Part shown: piece after piece, positions 39,945-52,829 of the stretch
Numbering within the stretch: the first letter of the stretch is position 1
Layout of the letters: each line of letters opens with the position of its first letter
Source of the DNA: Paraspadella gotoi
Taxonomy: Eukaryota > Chaetognatha
Reading direction: 5' to 3'
Assembly: GCA_051294375.1 (NCBI GenBank)
Contig: CM119271.1
Span: forward strand, 8,790,692 to 8,854,691
Length of the DNA stretch: 64,000 nucleotides
The notes under the pieces: generated by a model
Told to the model about the DNA's origin: nothing
The model's database searches: none
Seen by the model: the letters and a program-made list of their open reading frames with translations, nothing else
Position numbers and translations under genes: made by a program

Positions 39945-41720
39945 CTGCTCTCTCTCCTCTCTCTCATCTCTCTCTGCTTCTCTCTCTCTCTCTCCTTCTC
40001 TCTCTTCGCGTATCAAACCCGAAAAACAAAACCTCTCCGTCTCGACATTAATGGGACGATTTTAAAAAGGTTAGAACAAACTTTTTTTTTTTTCGCCCCA
40101 CTCGGCCCGTCGCGTTAAAACCGGCCAATCGGAAGCGAGTCCGCCCATTGCTCGGCCAATCCGAGAGCTAGAATTGAGCGACCGACTCGGTGACCCGCGG
40201 GATAGCGCCGAATGGTAGCCCGATGTTGAAGACCTCAATATCTGCCAGCGAGTCGGAAGAATAATTGGGCTTTAATAGCGAAAAGAGAAACCGTCGACCA
40301 CCTTTGAAACGAAAATCCATTTCTCTCTCTCTCTCTCTCCTCTCTCCTCTCCTCTCTGCTCTCTCTTCTCTCTACTCTCTCTCTCTCTCTCTCTTCTCTT
40401 CTCACACACACACCGGGAGGGGATCGAGGGGAGGGAAAAACTGTAGGTGGCTTCGAAATGGGAAACTGGTAAATACTTTTTTTTTATTTTGGGCTTCAGA
40501 TGGTAACGAGCAAAGTATATCGAAGACATGTTACAGATGGGCTCGTTTAAAGGGGTAATTACAGATTGGGAAAAGGGGTCCTATGGTTTAAAAATAGAGG
40601 AAATCTCACGTGGTGAATGAGTGTGACTTTCGCAGACGATAAAGTTGGTATAAACCGACAAAAACATTGAGAAAATAGATGATGAATGTGTTAGGTAGAA
40701 TTCAAGTAGTATTATAAAGTTCACATAGAATTTTTTATAATTTTTTTTGTTAAATAGTCACGTTCCATTCCTCATTTACAAACGGGACAAATCACTAAAA
40801 TATCAAAAATCCGTATTAATTATCGTTATCATTCATTATTGTATACAATATCACTTAAATTCATTTTCCATTAGCCTCGAGCGAGGAGATTGTACACATG
40901 GAAGACTCGAGAATGAAATTTCCAAGCGTCTTTCGTTGAAACTCGATCCTAAATGTCCGAATCTGTCGACGACGAATAGTAAAGGCGTTTTGAAAGAGGC
41001 TCCGCTCCTTTGACACTTAACAGCCTCTTGGGCTTTGAAGACGATATCCTTCAAAAGATTTTTCAGTCATCTTCGCCGCTCCAGATTTGCGGGTTGCAGC
41101 TTGTTGGGCGTTTGATTTTAGTTTAATTATTAACTCGATAGTTTAATATTTTTTGATTTTTTGTACACGTGCAAAATGCTGATGTTTCTATGTTTAATGA
41201 AAATTATTGTTTTGAGGAAAACGCTGGTCGAAGAAAAAGCTTTTTGTGCGATGTGCGGGTTGTCAGGGAAACGATCTCGAGTTTGAGAAGAAACGGCCTT
41301 CGGTTTAAAAAATGACAACTTGACTCTTAAAGTAATATTTGTCACCACAAAGACTTTTTTTTTATTCATACCTAAAAAAATTGTCGTGAATACTTAAAAG
41401 ATAAATTTGAGAAATACTAACAAAGTTTTTAATTGTAGACGACCCAAAACAATGCTATGTCTTTTTTGTTTTGTTTTTTGACAAAAAAAAAGCCTCCGAA
41501 CAAAACTTTCTGCGTTTGTCAAAATATGAATGAAAAAAATGAAAAGTCAACATTTGTCAAAAAAAAATAGAAAAATAAAAAACGAGGGAGAAAAATTGTT
41601 GACGACGAAGAAAATAAATCAGGAATTTTTGTCGCCAACGCCGCCCGGTCGTGTCGCTTTAATTGCCTGGCCCTTTTGTTTTTAGCTGGAGGTCTCATTC
41701 TTTTTTGTTAATTTTTTTTT
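39879..41720. repeat. segment X, directly duplicated at 43355-45294
   Basis: It begins aggacccccggatg, then ttaaaagtcaccggtctctc, and ends gctggaggtctcattc. The copy at 43355 has the same order with scattered 1-3 base indels. It contains (CT)n, AT-rich DNA and short open frames with no recognised domain. Confidence 0.85.
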
Positions 41721-41745
41721 NNNNNNNNNNNNNNNNNNNNNNNNN

Positions 41746-43255
41746 AGAGAGAGATAAAGTAAAGAAAAAACGAAAGATAAATGAGACAGAAGATAGAGAG
41801 GGAGCCCTCGCTTAAAAAAAAAAAAAAAACGGGCCGCGGATGGTAATAATGCAACGACGATAACATGTAAAAAGGAAATTTAGTTCTGGGTTTTTTTCTT
41901 CCGAATTTAATGACCAAACTCTTCGCCATCAAGTCATTCGTCTGACGCAGCTGTCGGCGAAGACGTGACGCCTGCCGAATTCTCCGAAAAAAAAAAAAAC
42001 ACATCGAAATTGGTCCCGATGACTGGGCTGTCGTTGTTGTTTGTTAAGTTCGCCGATTGTCTCGTATTGTCTGCACCAAGAGCGAATACCAGTTCAACTT
42101 ACCTCTGAAAAAAGTTGTTTCTTTACAGCTGCCACACCCAAACCACGAACCAGACCTGTCCTGCACCCACGCGAAGAGAAACTTTTTCGTTGTCAGATCA
42201 GTCGTCGTCGTCGCGTCGTCGTCGTCCCCTCTGTCGTAATATTTTAAAGGTGGAGAAAAAAACGGATAACCAAAAGCCGTAATAAAGTTTGAATACAAAA
42301 AAAGATTTCGTTTTTGAGAAGAAGATTTGTGTTCGTCATGCTTTTCCTTTTTTTTTTTTCCGACGTGAAGGGCGTGGACCAGGAGTGACGCGTTCGGAGG
42401 ATTCGTCCGATTAGCCGAGGTGATATTGAGTTATTTTTCGTGAGTGGAAAAACCTCGTGAAAGTCCTGACTCTGTGAAGTCTTTCTTTTTGTGTGACTTT
42501 TGAGGGGTAGGTCGTAATTGTGAGGTGTTAAGATACTTAATATGGCGAGTAGAAGTGATAAGCTTTTCTTCTAGATTTTTTTTTTTTCTTATTTTTCCTC
42601 AAATAAAAGATAACTGACTTAACTGTCAGAATAGATAAAATGATAGATTTAAAGAACGCTGGTAATTTTTACCCTCAGCACACGAGTCTACCCAAATGAA
42701 ATAACTATAATTTTAGAATATTAACTTGTCAAAGTCAGTTTGTAAAACGAGCCTAACTCAATGATTATCTTCTCTCTCTCTCTCTCTCTCTCTTCTCTCT
42801 GCTCTCTCCTCTCTCTCTCTCTCTCATCTCTCTCTGCTTCTGCCTCTCTCTCTACTCTGGCGACTTTCTGCAAGAGCTTTTTTCCGTTCCTTTTCCGTAA
42901 TCAAAATATTAATGATATTCGAATCAGGAAACAAAATCGCTTTGGCGTCGAAAACAAAAATGTGTCGCTCACTCGAGAAAAAATGGACGAATGTCATTTT
43001 CGGGTCTCCTCACTTCTTGTTTACACAAAAGACATCTCTTTCTCTCCTCTCTCTCTCTCACTCTCTCTCTCTCTTCTCTCTGCTCTCTTCTCTCTCTCTT
43101 CTCTCTCTTCTCCTCTCTCTCTCTCTTTTCCCTTAAAACAAAAGGGAAAGGAGACAAAGGATTTATTTTTCACGGTCGAAAAAATTGAAAAAAAAAATAT
43201 ATGAAAACGAAGAAACGCGCGCAAATAAAACAAACAATAAAAAAAAAAACAAAAA
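41746..43255. repeat. segment Y, inverted copy at 45295-46738
   Basis: It reads from agataaatgagacagaagat, through gcgagggctccc-complementary sequence, to tgaaaacgaagaaacgcgcg. The reverse complement follows in order from 46738 down to 45295. A third, 90-base inverted fragment sits at about 43262-43352. Confidence 0.85.
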
Positions 43256-43354
43256 AAAACTTTTTTTCGACGCCAAAGATTTTGTTTCCTGATTCGATAT
43301 CATTAATATTTTGATTACGGAAGAACGGAAAAAGCTCTTGAGAAAGTGCCAGAG

Positions 43355-43384
43355 GAGACCCCCGGATTGTTCAAATTAAAAGTC

Positions 43385-43417
<33 letters not shown>

Positions 43418-43429
43418 CTGCTCTCTCTC

Positions 43430-43468
<39 letters not shown>

Positions 43469-43812
43469 CTCTCTCTTCTCCCGTAATCAAACCCCGAAAA
43501 ACAAAACCTCTCCGTCTCGCAACATTAATGGCGACGATTTAAAAAACGGTTTAGAAAAAACTTTTTTTTTTTCGCCCCACTCGGCTACCGTCGCTGTAAA
43601 ACCGCGCCAATCGGAAGCGATCCCGCCATTGCTCGGCCAATCCGAGAGCTAGAATGAGCGATCCGCACTCGGTGACCGCGCGGATAGCGCCGAATGTAGC
43701 CCGATGGTTTGAAGACCTCATAATCTGCCAAGGAGTTCGAAAATTGTGGGCTTTAATAGGCGAAGATTAAGAGAAACCGTCGCCACCTTATAACCGAAAA
43801 ATCTCTCTCTCG

Positions 43813-43843
<31 letters not shown>

Positions 43844-45294
43844 CTCCTCTCTCTCTCTCTCTCTCTCTCTTCTCTGCTCTCACACACACACCGGGAGGGA
43901 TCGAGGAGAGGGAAAAAACTGGTAGGTGGCTTCCCGAGGAAATTGGGGGGAAACTGGTAAATACTTTTTTTTTTTATTTTGCTGGCTTTCAGATTGGTTA
44001 AACGAGCAAAGTATATCAAAGAAAGAACAGTTACAGATGGGCTCGCTTTTAAAGGTGGTAATTACGGATTGGGAAAAGGCGTTCCTTATGGTTTAAAAAT
44101 AGAGGAAATCTCACGTGAGTGAAAAGAGTGGTGACTTTCGCAGACGATAAACTTGGTATAAACGACAAAAACATTGAGAAAATAGATGATGAATGTGTTT
44201 AGGTAGAATATCAAGAGTATTTATAAAGTTCGACATTAGAATTTTTTATAATTTTTTTGATTAAATGAGTCACGTTCCATTCCCTTCATTTACAACGGAC
44301 AAATCACTAAAATTAGTCAAAAAATCCGATATTAATTATCGTTATCATTCATTAATTGTATACAATACACTTAAATTCATTTTCCATTGAGCCTCGAGCG
44401 AGGAGCATTGTACACATGAAGACTCGAGAATGAAATTTCCAAGCGTTTGCGTTTGTTGAAACTCGATCCTAAATGTCCGAATCTGTCGACGACGACATTA
44501 GTAAAGGCGTTTTGAAAGGAGGCTCCGCTTCCTTTGACACTAACAGCCTCTTGGGCTTTGGGGGAAGACGAGATAAATCCTTTCAAAAGATTTTTCAGTC
44601 ATCTTCGCCGCTCCAGATTTGGGGTTGCATCTTGTTGGGCGTTTGATTTAGTTTAATTTATTTAACTCGATAGTTTAATATTTTTTGATTTTTTGTACCA
44701 CCGTGCAAATAATGCTGATTTTCTATGTGTTTAATGAAAATTATTTGTTTTGACGCGAAAACGTCTGGTCAGAAAGAAAAAGCGTTTTTGTTTGCGATGT
44801 GCGGGTTTGTCAGTGGAAAACGATTTCGGAGTTTGAGAAAAAACGGCCTTCGGTTTAAAAAAAATGGTACAAACTTGACTCTTAAAGTACAATTTGTCAC
44901 ACAAAGAATTTTTTTTTATTTCATACCTAAAAAAATTTGTCGGTGAATAACTTAAAAGAAAATTTGAGAGCAATACTAACAAGTTTTTAATTGTAGACGA
45001 CCCAAAACAATTGCTATGTTTCTGTTTTTTTTTTACAAAAAAAAGAAGCCCTCCGAAACAAAAACTTTTCTGCGTTTTGTCAAAATATGCAATTGAAAAA
45101 AAATTGAAAAAGTCAACATTTGTCAAAAAAAAATAGAAAAATAAAAAACGAGGCGGAGAAAAATTGTTGACGACGAAGAAAATAAATCAGGAATTTTTGT
45201 CATCCCAACGCCGCCCGGCTCGTGTCGCTTTAAGTTTGTCCTGGCCCTTTTGTTTTTAGCTGGAGGTCTCATTCTCTTTTTTGTTAATTTTTTT
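43355..45294. repeat. segment X', direct copy of 39879-41720
   Basis: Collinear with X from agacccccggattg to gctggaggtctcattc, with indel-type differences. It joins directly to the inverted Y copy without a gap. Confidence 0.85.
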
Positions 45295-45762
45295 TTGTTT
45301 TTTCTTTTTTATTGTTTTGTTTATTTCGCGCGTTCTCTCGTTTCATATATTTTTTTTTTCATTTTTTTGACCGTGAAAAATAAATCCTTTGTCCCTTTCC
45401 CTTTTGTTTTAAGGAAAGAGCAGAAGAGAGGAGAGAGAGAGAAGAGAGAGAGGAGAGAGAGAGAGAGAGACGAGAGAGAGAGGAGAGAGAGAGAGGAGAG
45501 AAAGAGATGTCTTTTGTTGTAAACAAGGAAGTTGAGGAGACCCGAAAATGACATTCGTCCATTTTTTCTCGAGTGAGCGACACATTTTTGTTTTCCGACG
45601 CCAAAGATTTTGTTTTCCTGCATTCGAATATCATTAATAATTTTGATTACGGAAAGAACGGAAAAAAGCCTCTTGCAGAAAAGTCGGGCCAGATAGAAGA
45701 GAGAGCAGAGAGGCAGAGGACGGATGATGAGAGAGAANNNNNNNNNNNNNNNNNNNNNNNNN

Positions 45763-45798
<36 letters not shown>

Positions 45799-46738
45799 TA
45801 ATCATTGAGTAGGCTCGTTTTACAAACTGACTTGACAAGTTAATATTTCTAAATATAGTATTTCATTTGGTAGACTCGTGGCGAGGGTAAAAATACCAGC
45901 TTCTTAAATTAAGACTTAATCAATTTATCTATCTGACAGTTAAGTCAGTTATTTTTATTTGAGAAAAAAGAAAAAAGAAAAAATCTAGAAAAGCTTATCA
46001 CTTCTACTCGCATGATTAAAGATATCTAATCACCTCACAATACACCTACCCCTCAAAAGTCACACAAAAAGAAAGACTTCACAGTCAGACTTCACAGTTT
46101 TTACTCACGAAAATAACTCAAATCACCGTCGCTAATCGACGAATCTCCGACGCGTCACTCCGTCACGCCCTCACGTCGGAAAAAAAAAGAAAAGCAGACG
46201 AACCACAAATCTTCTTCTCAAAAACGAAATCTTTTTTTTTTCAAACTTTATTACGTCTTTTGTTTATCCGTTTTTTCTCACCTTTAAAATTTACGACAGA
46301 GGGCGACGACGACGATGACAACGAAAAAGTTTCTCTTCGCGTGGGTGAGACAGTCTGGTTCGTGGTTTGGGTGTGGCAGCGAAAGAAACAACTTTTTTCA
46401 GAGGGTAAGTTTGAACTTATTCCGCTCTTGGTGAGACGAAACGAGACAATCGGCGAGACAACAACAACAACGACAGCCAGTCATCGGACCAATTTCGATG
46501 TTCTTTTTTTTTTTCTTCGAGAATTCGAGGGTCACGGTCTTCGCGACAGCTGCGCAGACGAATGACTGATGGCGAAGAGTTTGGTCATAAATCGTGAAGA
46601 GAAAAACCAGAACTAAATTTCCTTTTAATGGTTATCGTCGTTGGCATTATTACATCCGCGGCCCGCTTTTTTTTTTTTTTAAGCGAGGGCTCCCTCTCTA
46701 TCTCTGTCTCATTTATTTTTTCTGTTTTTCTTTCTTTC
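45295..46738. repeat. segment Y', inverted copy of 41746-43255
   Basis: It carries a 25-N run (45738-45762) inside a GA-rich stretch. The inverted match resumes on both sides, for example aatcattgagtaggctcg against cgagcctaactcaatgatt at 42748. Confidence 0.85.
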
Positions 46739-47030
46739 CTTCGTTCCTTGACTATTTATTTTTCTCTCTCTTTTACTTTCTCATTTTCTCAATTTGGGTG
46801 TTGCCTTTTCTCTACATGTATCTATCAATCTGAATAAATTTTTATCTATCTATCTTTCTATCTATTTTATCTTTATCTATCTCTCTCTATCCTTCATCTA
46901 ATTCCTCTTCTCTTCTCTCAATCCAAGCAGTTCCTCTCTCTCTCTCTCTCTCTCGCGTAAAAACAGTTTTGGCAATAAATACTTTCTTGTTTCCCATTTT
47001 TTTGTTTTAAATACTTGTTTCTCGCCTAAA

Positions 47031-47066
<36 letters not shown>

Positions 47067-48486
47067 NNNNNNNNNNNNNNNNNNNNNNNNNNNNNNNNNN
47101 NNNNNNNNNNNNNNNNNNNNNNNNNNNNNNNNNNNNNNNNNNNNNNNNNNNNNNNNNNNNNNNNNNNNNNNNNNNNNNNNNNNNNNNNNNNNNNNNNNNN
47201 NNNNNNNNNNNNNNNNNNNNNNNNNNNNNNNNNNNNNNNNNNNNNNNNNNNNNNNNNNNNNNNNNNNNNNNNNNNNNNNNNNNNNNNNNNNNNNNNNNNN
47301 NNNNNNNNNNNNNNNNNNNNNNNNNNNNNNNNNNNNNNNNNNNNNNNNNNNNNNNNNNNNNNNNNNNNNNNNNNNNNNNNNNNNNNNNNNNNNNNNNNNN
47401 NNNNNNNNNNNNNNNNNNNNNNNNNNNNNNNNNNNNNNNNNNNNNNNNNNNNNNNNNNNNNNNNNNNNNNNNNNNNNNNNNNNNAGAGAGAGAGAGAGAG
47501 AGAGAGAGAGACACTTTTGCCATCCCTTCTTCAGTTGGATTCTTTCTTCAACCAACTTCACCAATCTTTATTAGCTTCATGAACCTCATTCATTAATCTT
47601 CGATTAACCTTCTTCTTTCTCCTCCTTCATTTATCTTATTCCATCAAATCTTTTTACCAATTTTCCCATTAACCTCTCAATTTTTTTTTCTTCCAAAGCT
47701 TCAATAGATCCTCTCTCCATCCCATTTAGTTAATTCTTTTTCTTTCAATCTTTCGTGAATCTTTAATTCTTTATTCTTGAGCTTTAATCACACCATTTCC
47801 CTAATCACCTTTATACGTCATTCGCTTTTTTAAAGTTAAACTTTCGAAAAGTCAAACTAATTCGTAAATAGATTTCTTTACTCCGCCTGCATCTCTTTCG
47901 TTGGCTCGGTAAATCTTCCAACAATTTATCAACAGTTTTCTCAGTCAAATTTTCTGTCATATCATCAATTTTATCATTGATTACCCACCAATTCTTTCAA
48001 CTCCTCAGCCCTTGACAACAATAAAATCTCATCGCACCACTATCCCTTCTTACCAAACTCCTCCACCAGCCCCTCGACCACCTCATCCAGTCCGACCACC
48101 CCCTTAGGGGGTCTCGAAACACAACCCTCCATCCAGACCCCTAATTCTCCCGCCCTCCAATCCACACACACACCCCAAGCTTCAATCAAACCCAGGACGC
48201 GTGAAAACGCGAAATCGACAGAACCATTTTTCGAGTCTCCCCTCGATTTTTCTCCGCTAAACCGATTTTCTTCGACAGTTTCGTCTCCCTCTCTGTCTCT
48301 CCGTCTCTCTCTCTCTCTCTCCACGTCTCTCTGTAACATCATTAATCTCTGGCCTGCCTTCCCTCCGCACTTTTCTTTCTTTCATTTTTCTTNNNNNNNN
48401 NNNNNNNNNNNNNNNNNCAAAGAGAGAGATAATATCGTCAATCGTCATCATCAATCCGTCAATCATCCACATCTCGCTTTTCCAGC
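46739..48486. other. non-coding: CT-rich DNA, 418-N gap flanked by (GA)n
   Basis: (GA)n flanks both sides of the gap 47067-47484. Then pyrimidine-rich DNA runs to 48380 with C-rich patches at 48055-48190, and a 25-N run at 48393. No gene is recognised. Confidence 0.6.
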
Positions 48487-49262
48487 GCATACCATTTTCC
48501 AGATCGCGAAGTGACCGGAGAATGTTCAGAGAACAGCCGGTTTAGAGAAGACTCTCGCATCAATCAGGTGGGAGAGACGGGCCAACTCCAGTATCAAAAA
48601 TCATCCCATCGCGCAATGAGCAACACAGAGCTGATCCTCTGTCTCTCTCACTTCTTCTCCTCTCTCAGCCATCTCATCTCTCTGCTGAACATCTTCATCT
48701 TGTCTTCATCTCATCGCTCTCATCCAAATCTCTTTCGCTCTCCTCCATCCTCGGCACTCTTGAGACGTGTGCGTCAGAAGACGCTCTCGTCATTACTCCA
48801 AGGCTCTGTCCGATGAAAGACCACGACGACGAACGACGCAGAGACAGAAATACTCAAAAATTACCGGATTATCCGCTTATGTGATCAGCGAATCCTCACT
48901 CAAAAGATGCAACAGATCTTTCAAAAAGTTCAACAAAACTTTTGTGTCAAAAGGACGCGCTAGATTCATAAAACTGATAATATAGTATAGAGATGTCACA
49001 TATGAGATCAGATTTTAACATATATTTTAAAAAATATAAAAAAGCTTAAACACATCCAAGTTACCGACACTCTGCAATTCCTAGATTATGTTTCAACTAT
49101 ACTGAGAATTGAATGGTCATTTAAAAAGAGAAATCACAAATATATACAAACGATTAATTATTCATTTCAATATTCTACCTATTCACAGAATGCTCTATGT
49201 ATAACACGGTCCATTATTAGTCTGAACGCGAGAAATCTCATTATCGACGAGTTGTCAGTCTG
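48487..49262 (+). repeat. left arm of imperfect inverted repeat
   Basis: Segments gaagtgaccggagaatgttc, aacaaaacttttgtgtcaaa, caactatactgagaattgaa and tagtctgaacgcgagaaat reappear in reverse-complement order in the right arm. Confidence 0.8.
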
Positions 49263-49282
49263 AAACTCGATTAAATTCAACC

Positions 49283-49545
49283 TGGATTATTAATCAGGCT
49301 ATCCCTTGCCCCTAGACTTTGTAGACCAGGCTCCTGACAGACTCTCGGAACCAGGCTCTCGGTCGGTAATAGGACTACCATGCAACTACCACTACACAAG
49401 AAAATGACATATAAAACGCTCCACTGCAAAGCTTTTCAATCAAAGAACTCTCATTGCAGTCTCGTTTATTACTCCCAGATTCACACAGGCTTCCCATGAT
49501 GGTATAGATCGGGTATAAATTATCTCAAAGAATGTTTCAACTTGG
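49283..49545 (-). repeat. R1 dispersed element in the left side of an inverted repeat
   Basis: It matches the R1 reverse complement: caggctatcccttgcccct, gactttgtagaccaggct, tctcattgcagtctcgttta, cccatgatggta and ctcaaagaatg. An insertion of about 40 bases (tcctgacagactctcggaac) sits in the middle. Confidence 0.7.
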
Positions 49546-49601
49546 AATATGAACAATACCAGTCACTATACCTATATACCTGTAATTGTAACTCATAAAA
49601 T

Positions 49602-49772
49602 TAGTCTTGATTGAAAGCATTTCAGGGACACTGCCTATGTCATTAATCTCTGTAAAGCTGCATGCAGGCCTTCAAACCAACCAAGCCTGTCCACCAAGTC
49701 ACGGGCAAGAATAGCTTGTTCTATTTAACATAGAAAGGATAATCTTTCTTATATTAGGTTGTACCAATTTAA
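49602..49772 (+). repeat. R1 dispersed element in the right side of an inverted repeat
   Basis: It starts at agtcttgattgaaagc and carries gcctgtccaccaagtcacgg and taggttgtaccaattt. It is in opposite orientation to the copy at 49283, with only about 60 bases between them. Confidence 0.75.
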
Positions 49773-49789
49773 ACATAAACTTAACCAAT

Positions 49790-50167
49790 ACTTAAAAGGT
49801 TGTACGAATAGCTTGAAATCAAAGCGTAGTGAAATCAAAAACAATACCACACACTCGCCCACTCTCTAACCAAACCCCAAATCCGAAGAGTTAAAAGAAA
49901 CAAATATTAAAGGTCCAGAAATAGGGGGAGAGTGCGCCGGGGTGGGGGGGGGGGAGGCATAAAGCTCTTTGGGCGTAGGCCGAGGATTTTCAGAACGAGG
50001 CTGAAATCTGGTCATACGATTGAATACTCCGAAAATCAGGGTCTTAGAGATTAAAAGACAGAAATCTGAGGAGAATCTGGAGACAGGAAACGATCGAATC
50101 AGTTCGATAATCCGAATCAGTCGACAGTTGAGAGAGAGAGAGAGACGAGAGAGGACGAGAGAGAGAC

Positions 50168-50199
<32 letters not shown>

Positions 50200-50327
50200 A
50201 AGAGAGAGAGAGAAGGAGGCCCTTTCTCTCGCCATAAAGGCCTGGCCCATTTCAAATCGCGCTTAATCGTTGTCCGAAATCGGGGGTTCGCACGCGGGGT
50301 GCGCGAGGTAGAGACGAGAGAGAGAGA

Positions 50328-50367
<40 letters not shown>

Positions 50368-50584
50368 AGAGAGAAAAGAGAGAGAGGAAGAGAGAGAGAC
50401 GAGACGAGAGGAGTTACAAGAAGCGCCGTGACGGCTGAAACAGAGAGCAGAGACAGGCGGTCTCGTCATCCGTCCGTAATCAATGCCGTACGTCAATCGT
50501 ATGGGCGACCGAAAACCAGCTCAGGATTCAACCAACAACATGCCACCGCGAAACATGACAAAAATGATAGCATATTTATGAATC

Positions 50585-50620
<36 letters not shown>

Positions 50621-50697
50621 AGAGAAGAAGCAGAGAGAAGCAGAGAACCAGAGACGATAGAGACAGCAGAGATGAGAGCATACTCTCTGACGTCGCA
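49790..50697. other. spacer of inverted repeat, GA-rich
   Basis: Purine-rich (GA)n-type DNA at 50128-50215, 50310-50410 and 50588-50665. The open frame of about 240 codons over this stretch is Arg/Glu-rich and is explained by the GA repeats. Confidence 0.65.
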
Positions 50698-51248
50698 GAG
50701 ATGAAACTCGTCGATAAAATTTCTCGCGTTCAGACTAAATGACCGTGTATAGAGCATTCTTGGAAAGTTAAATATTGAAAATGAAAATTTAATTTCGTTT
50801 GTAAATTTGATTTTTCGTTAAAACCATTCAATTCTCAGTATAGTTGAAAATCAGGAATTCAATTGTCGGTAACTTGGAGTTAAGCTTTTTAATTTTTATA
50901 ATAATGTAAAACTGACTCATATGACCACTCACTATATACATTTATGAACTAGCCTTTTGACACAAAAGTTTTGTTGCAACTTGAAAACGTGCACTTTTGA
51001 AGATTCCATATCCATAACGATAACCTAATTGATATTCGTCTCCGTCGTCGTCTTCATCGGACAGACCTTGGATTAATGACGAAGCGTCTCACGCACACGT
51101 CAGAGAGCGAGAGAGAGAGAGAGAGAGAGAGACAGAGACAGTCGTGTATGCGCGAATGATTGAACGAGTTGGCCCGTCTCTCCCCCGATGATCGAGAGTC
51201 TTCTAAACCGGCGTCCTCGAACATTCTCCGTCACTCGCGACTGAAAAA
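50698..51248 (-). repeat. right arm of imperfect inverted repeat
   Basis: The reverse complement of the left arm, shorter by about 220 bases. The spacer of about 1.4 kb holds two oppositely oriented R1 elements and a GA-rich block. Confidence 0.8.
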
Positions 51249-52577
51249 TGATGCGCGGAAAAGGAATGGATGATGACGATGATGATGACGATGACGATAT
51301 CACAATACAATGTCGCTGTAAAGCCGTTTGCCCAACATTTTGTGACTTTTTTTTTTCCCCCTTCATCTGCCTCTCTTAAAACCCTGTCTTTCTTCGTATA
51401 ACTAACTCCTTTTTCAATCTCTAAAAAAGTGTGCCCACTTTGGCCCCATGTTCGCTATCAAAATGAAAAAAAATAACCATTTTTATAAATAGAATTCATT
51501 TAGATTTCGGCATAAAAAAGGGAAACGAATAACAATGGCAGAAAACAGAAAATGCAAATGGTGTGAGAACGCTACGGGAAATCCGGGCGATGTTTTTTCG
51601 TATTGGGGGAGAAAAATTTATTTTCGTCAATCATAAATATATTTATATATATTAAGCTAACTAACAAATCGAGCGCTTGACAAATTTNNNNNNNNNNNNN
51701 NNNNNNNNNNNNNNNNNNNNNNNNNNNNNNNNNNNNNNNNNNNNNNNNNNNNNNNNNNNNNNNNNNNNNNNNNNNNNNNNNNNNNNNNNNNNNNNNNNNN
51801 NNNNNNNNNNNNNNNNNNNNNNNNNNNNNNNNNNNNNNNNNNNNNNNNNNNNNNNNNNNNNNNNNNNNNNNNNNNNNNNNNNNNNNNNNNNNNNNNNNNN
51901 NNNNNNNNNNNNNNNNNNNNNNNNNNNNNNNNNNNNNNNNNNNNNNNNNNNNNNNNNNNNNNNNNNNNNNNNNNNNNNNNNNNNNNNNNNNNNNNNNNNN
52001 NNNNNNNNNNNNNNNNNNNNNNNNNNNNNNNNNNNNNNNNNNNNNNNNNNNNNNNNNNNNNNNNNNNNNNNNNNNNNNNNNNNNNNNNNNNNNNNNNNNN
52101 NNNNNNNNNNNNNNTTTTTTTTTTTGACTGAGTCGGGCATTTAAATTGTTTCAATTCGTCTTTTGTTTTTCCCCAAACAAATTTCATTCATTATTCGTCG
52201 TCGTCGTCTTCTTCGCTTTCCGGAAGGCCTCGTCGTCACCTTCGTCGACGGCGCGGTTGGAGGAAGACCTCCAAAGCTCCCAACGATCCCAGCTCAACTT
52301 TCCCGCCGACTCGAAGGCCGAAAGAGGCCGTCGGAAGCGAGAGAGGAGAGAGAGAGACGACAGATCGATCCTTCAAAAGATCCCCCGACGAAGCGAAGCG
52401 GATCGTCGACAAGATCGCCCTGCCAACGCCTTCGAGGAGATCGAAGAATCGACGACGAAATTGTATCACGCAATCGATCGAGAAAGTTTATTTTTGTTTT
52501 TGTTTTTTTTGTTTTTTGTTTTTTGTTTATGTTTTATTTTTTGTTGTCGAATTTAGTTTTGGTGGCGAAAAGAAGAT
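51249..52577. other. non-coding or 3' flank of NET gene, with 427-N gap
   Basis: AT-rich DNA and N at 51688-52114. A GC-richer segment at 52195-52470 is open in several frames on both strands with no recognised domain. It could belong to the NET gene 3' UTR, but only weak polyadenylation signals support that. Confidence 0.45.
52487..52538 (-). promoter_or_regulatory. possible polyadenylation signals downstream of NET gene
   Basis: AATAAA occurs on the minus strand at 52538-52533 and 52492-52487, 290-345 bases past the stop codon and beyond a 247-N gap. The surrounding DNA is A-rich on this strand, so chance hits are likely. No transcript evidence is available from sequence alone. Confidence 0.3.
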
Positions 52578-52829
52578 NNNNNNNNNNNNNNNNNNNNNNN
52601 NNNNNNNNNNNNNNNNNNNNNNNNNNNNNNNNNNNNNNNNNNNNNNNNNNNNNNNNNNNNNNNNNNNNNNNNNNNNNNNNNNNNNNNNNNNNNNNNNNNN
52701 NNNNNNNNNNNNNNNNNNNNNNNNNNNNNNNNNNNNNNNNNNNNNNNNNNNNNNNNNNNNNNNNNNNNNNNNNNNNNNNNNNNNNNNNNNNNNNNNNNNN
52801 NNNNNNNNNNNNNNNNNNNNNNNNGGAAA

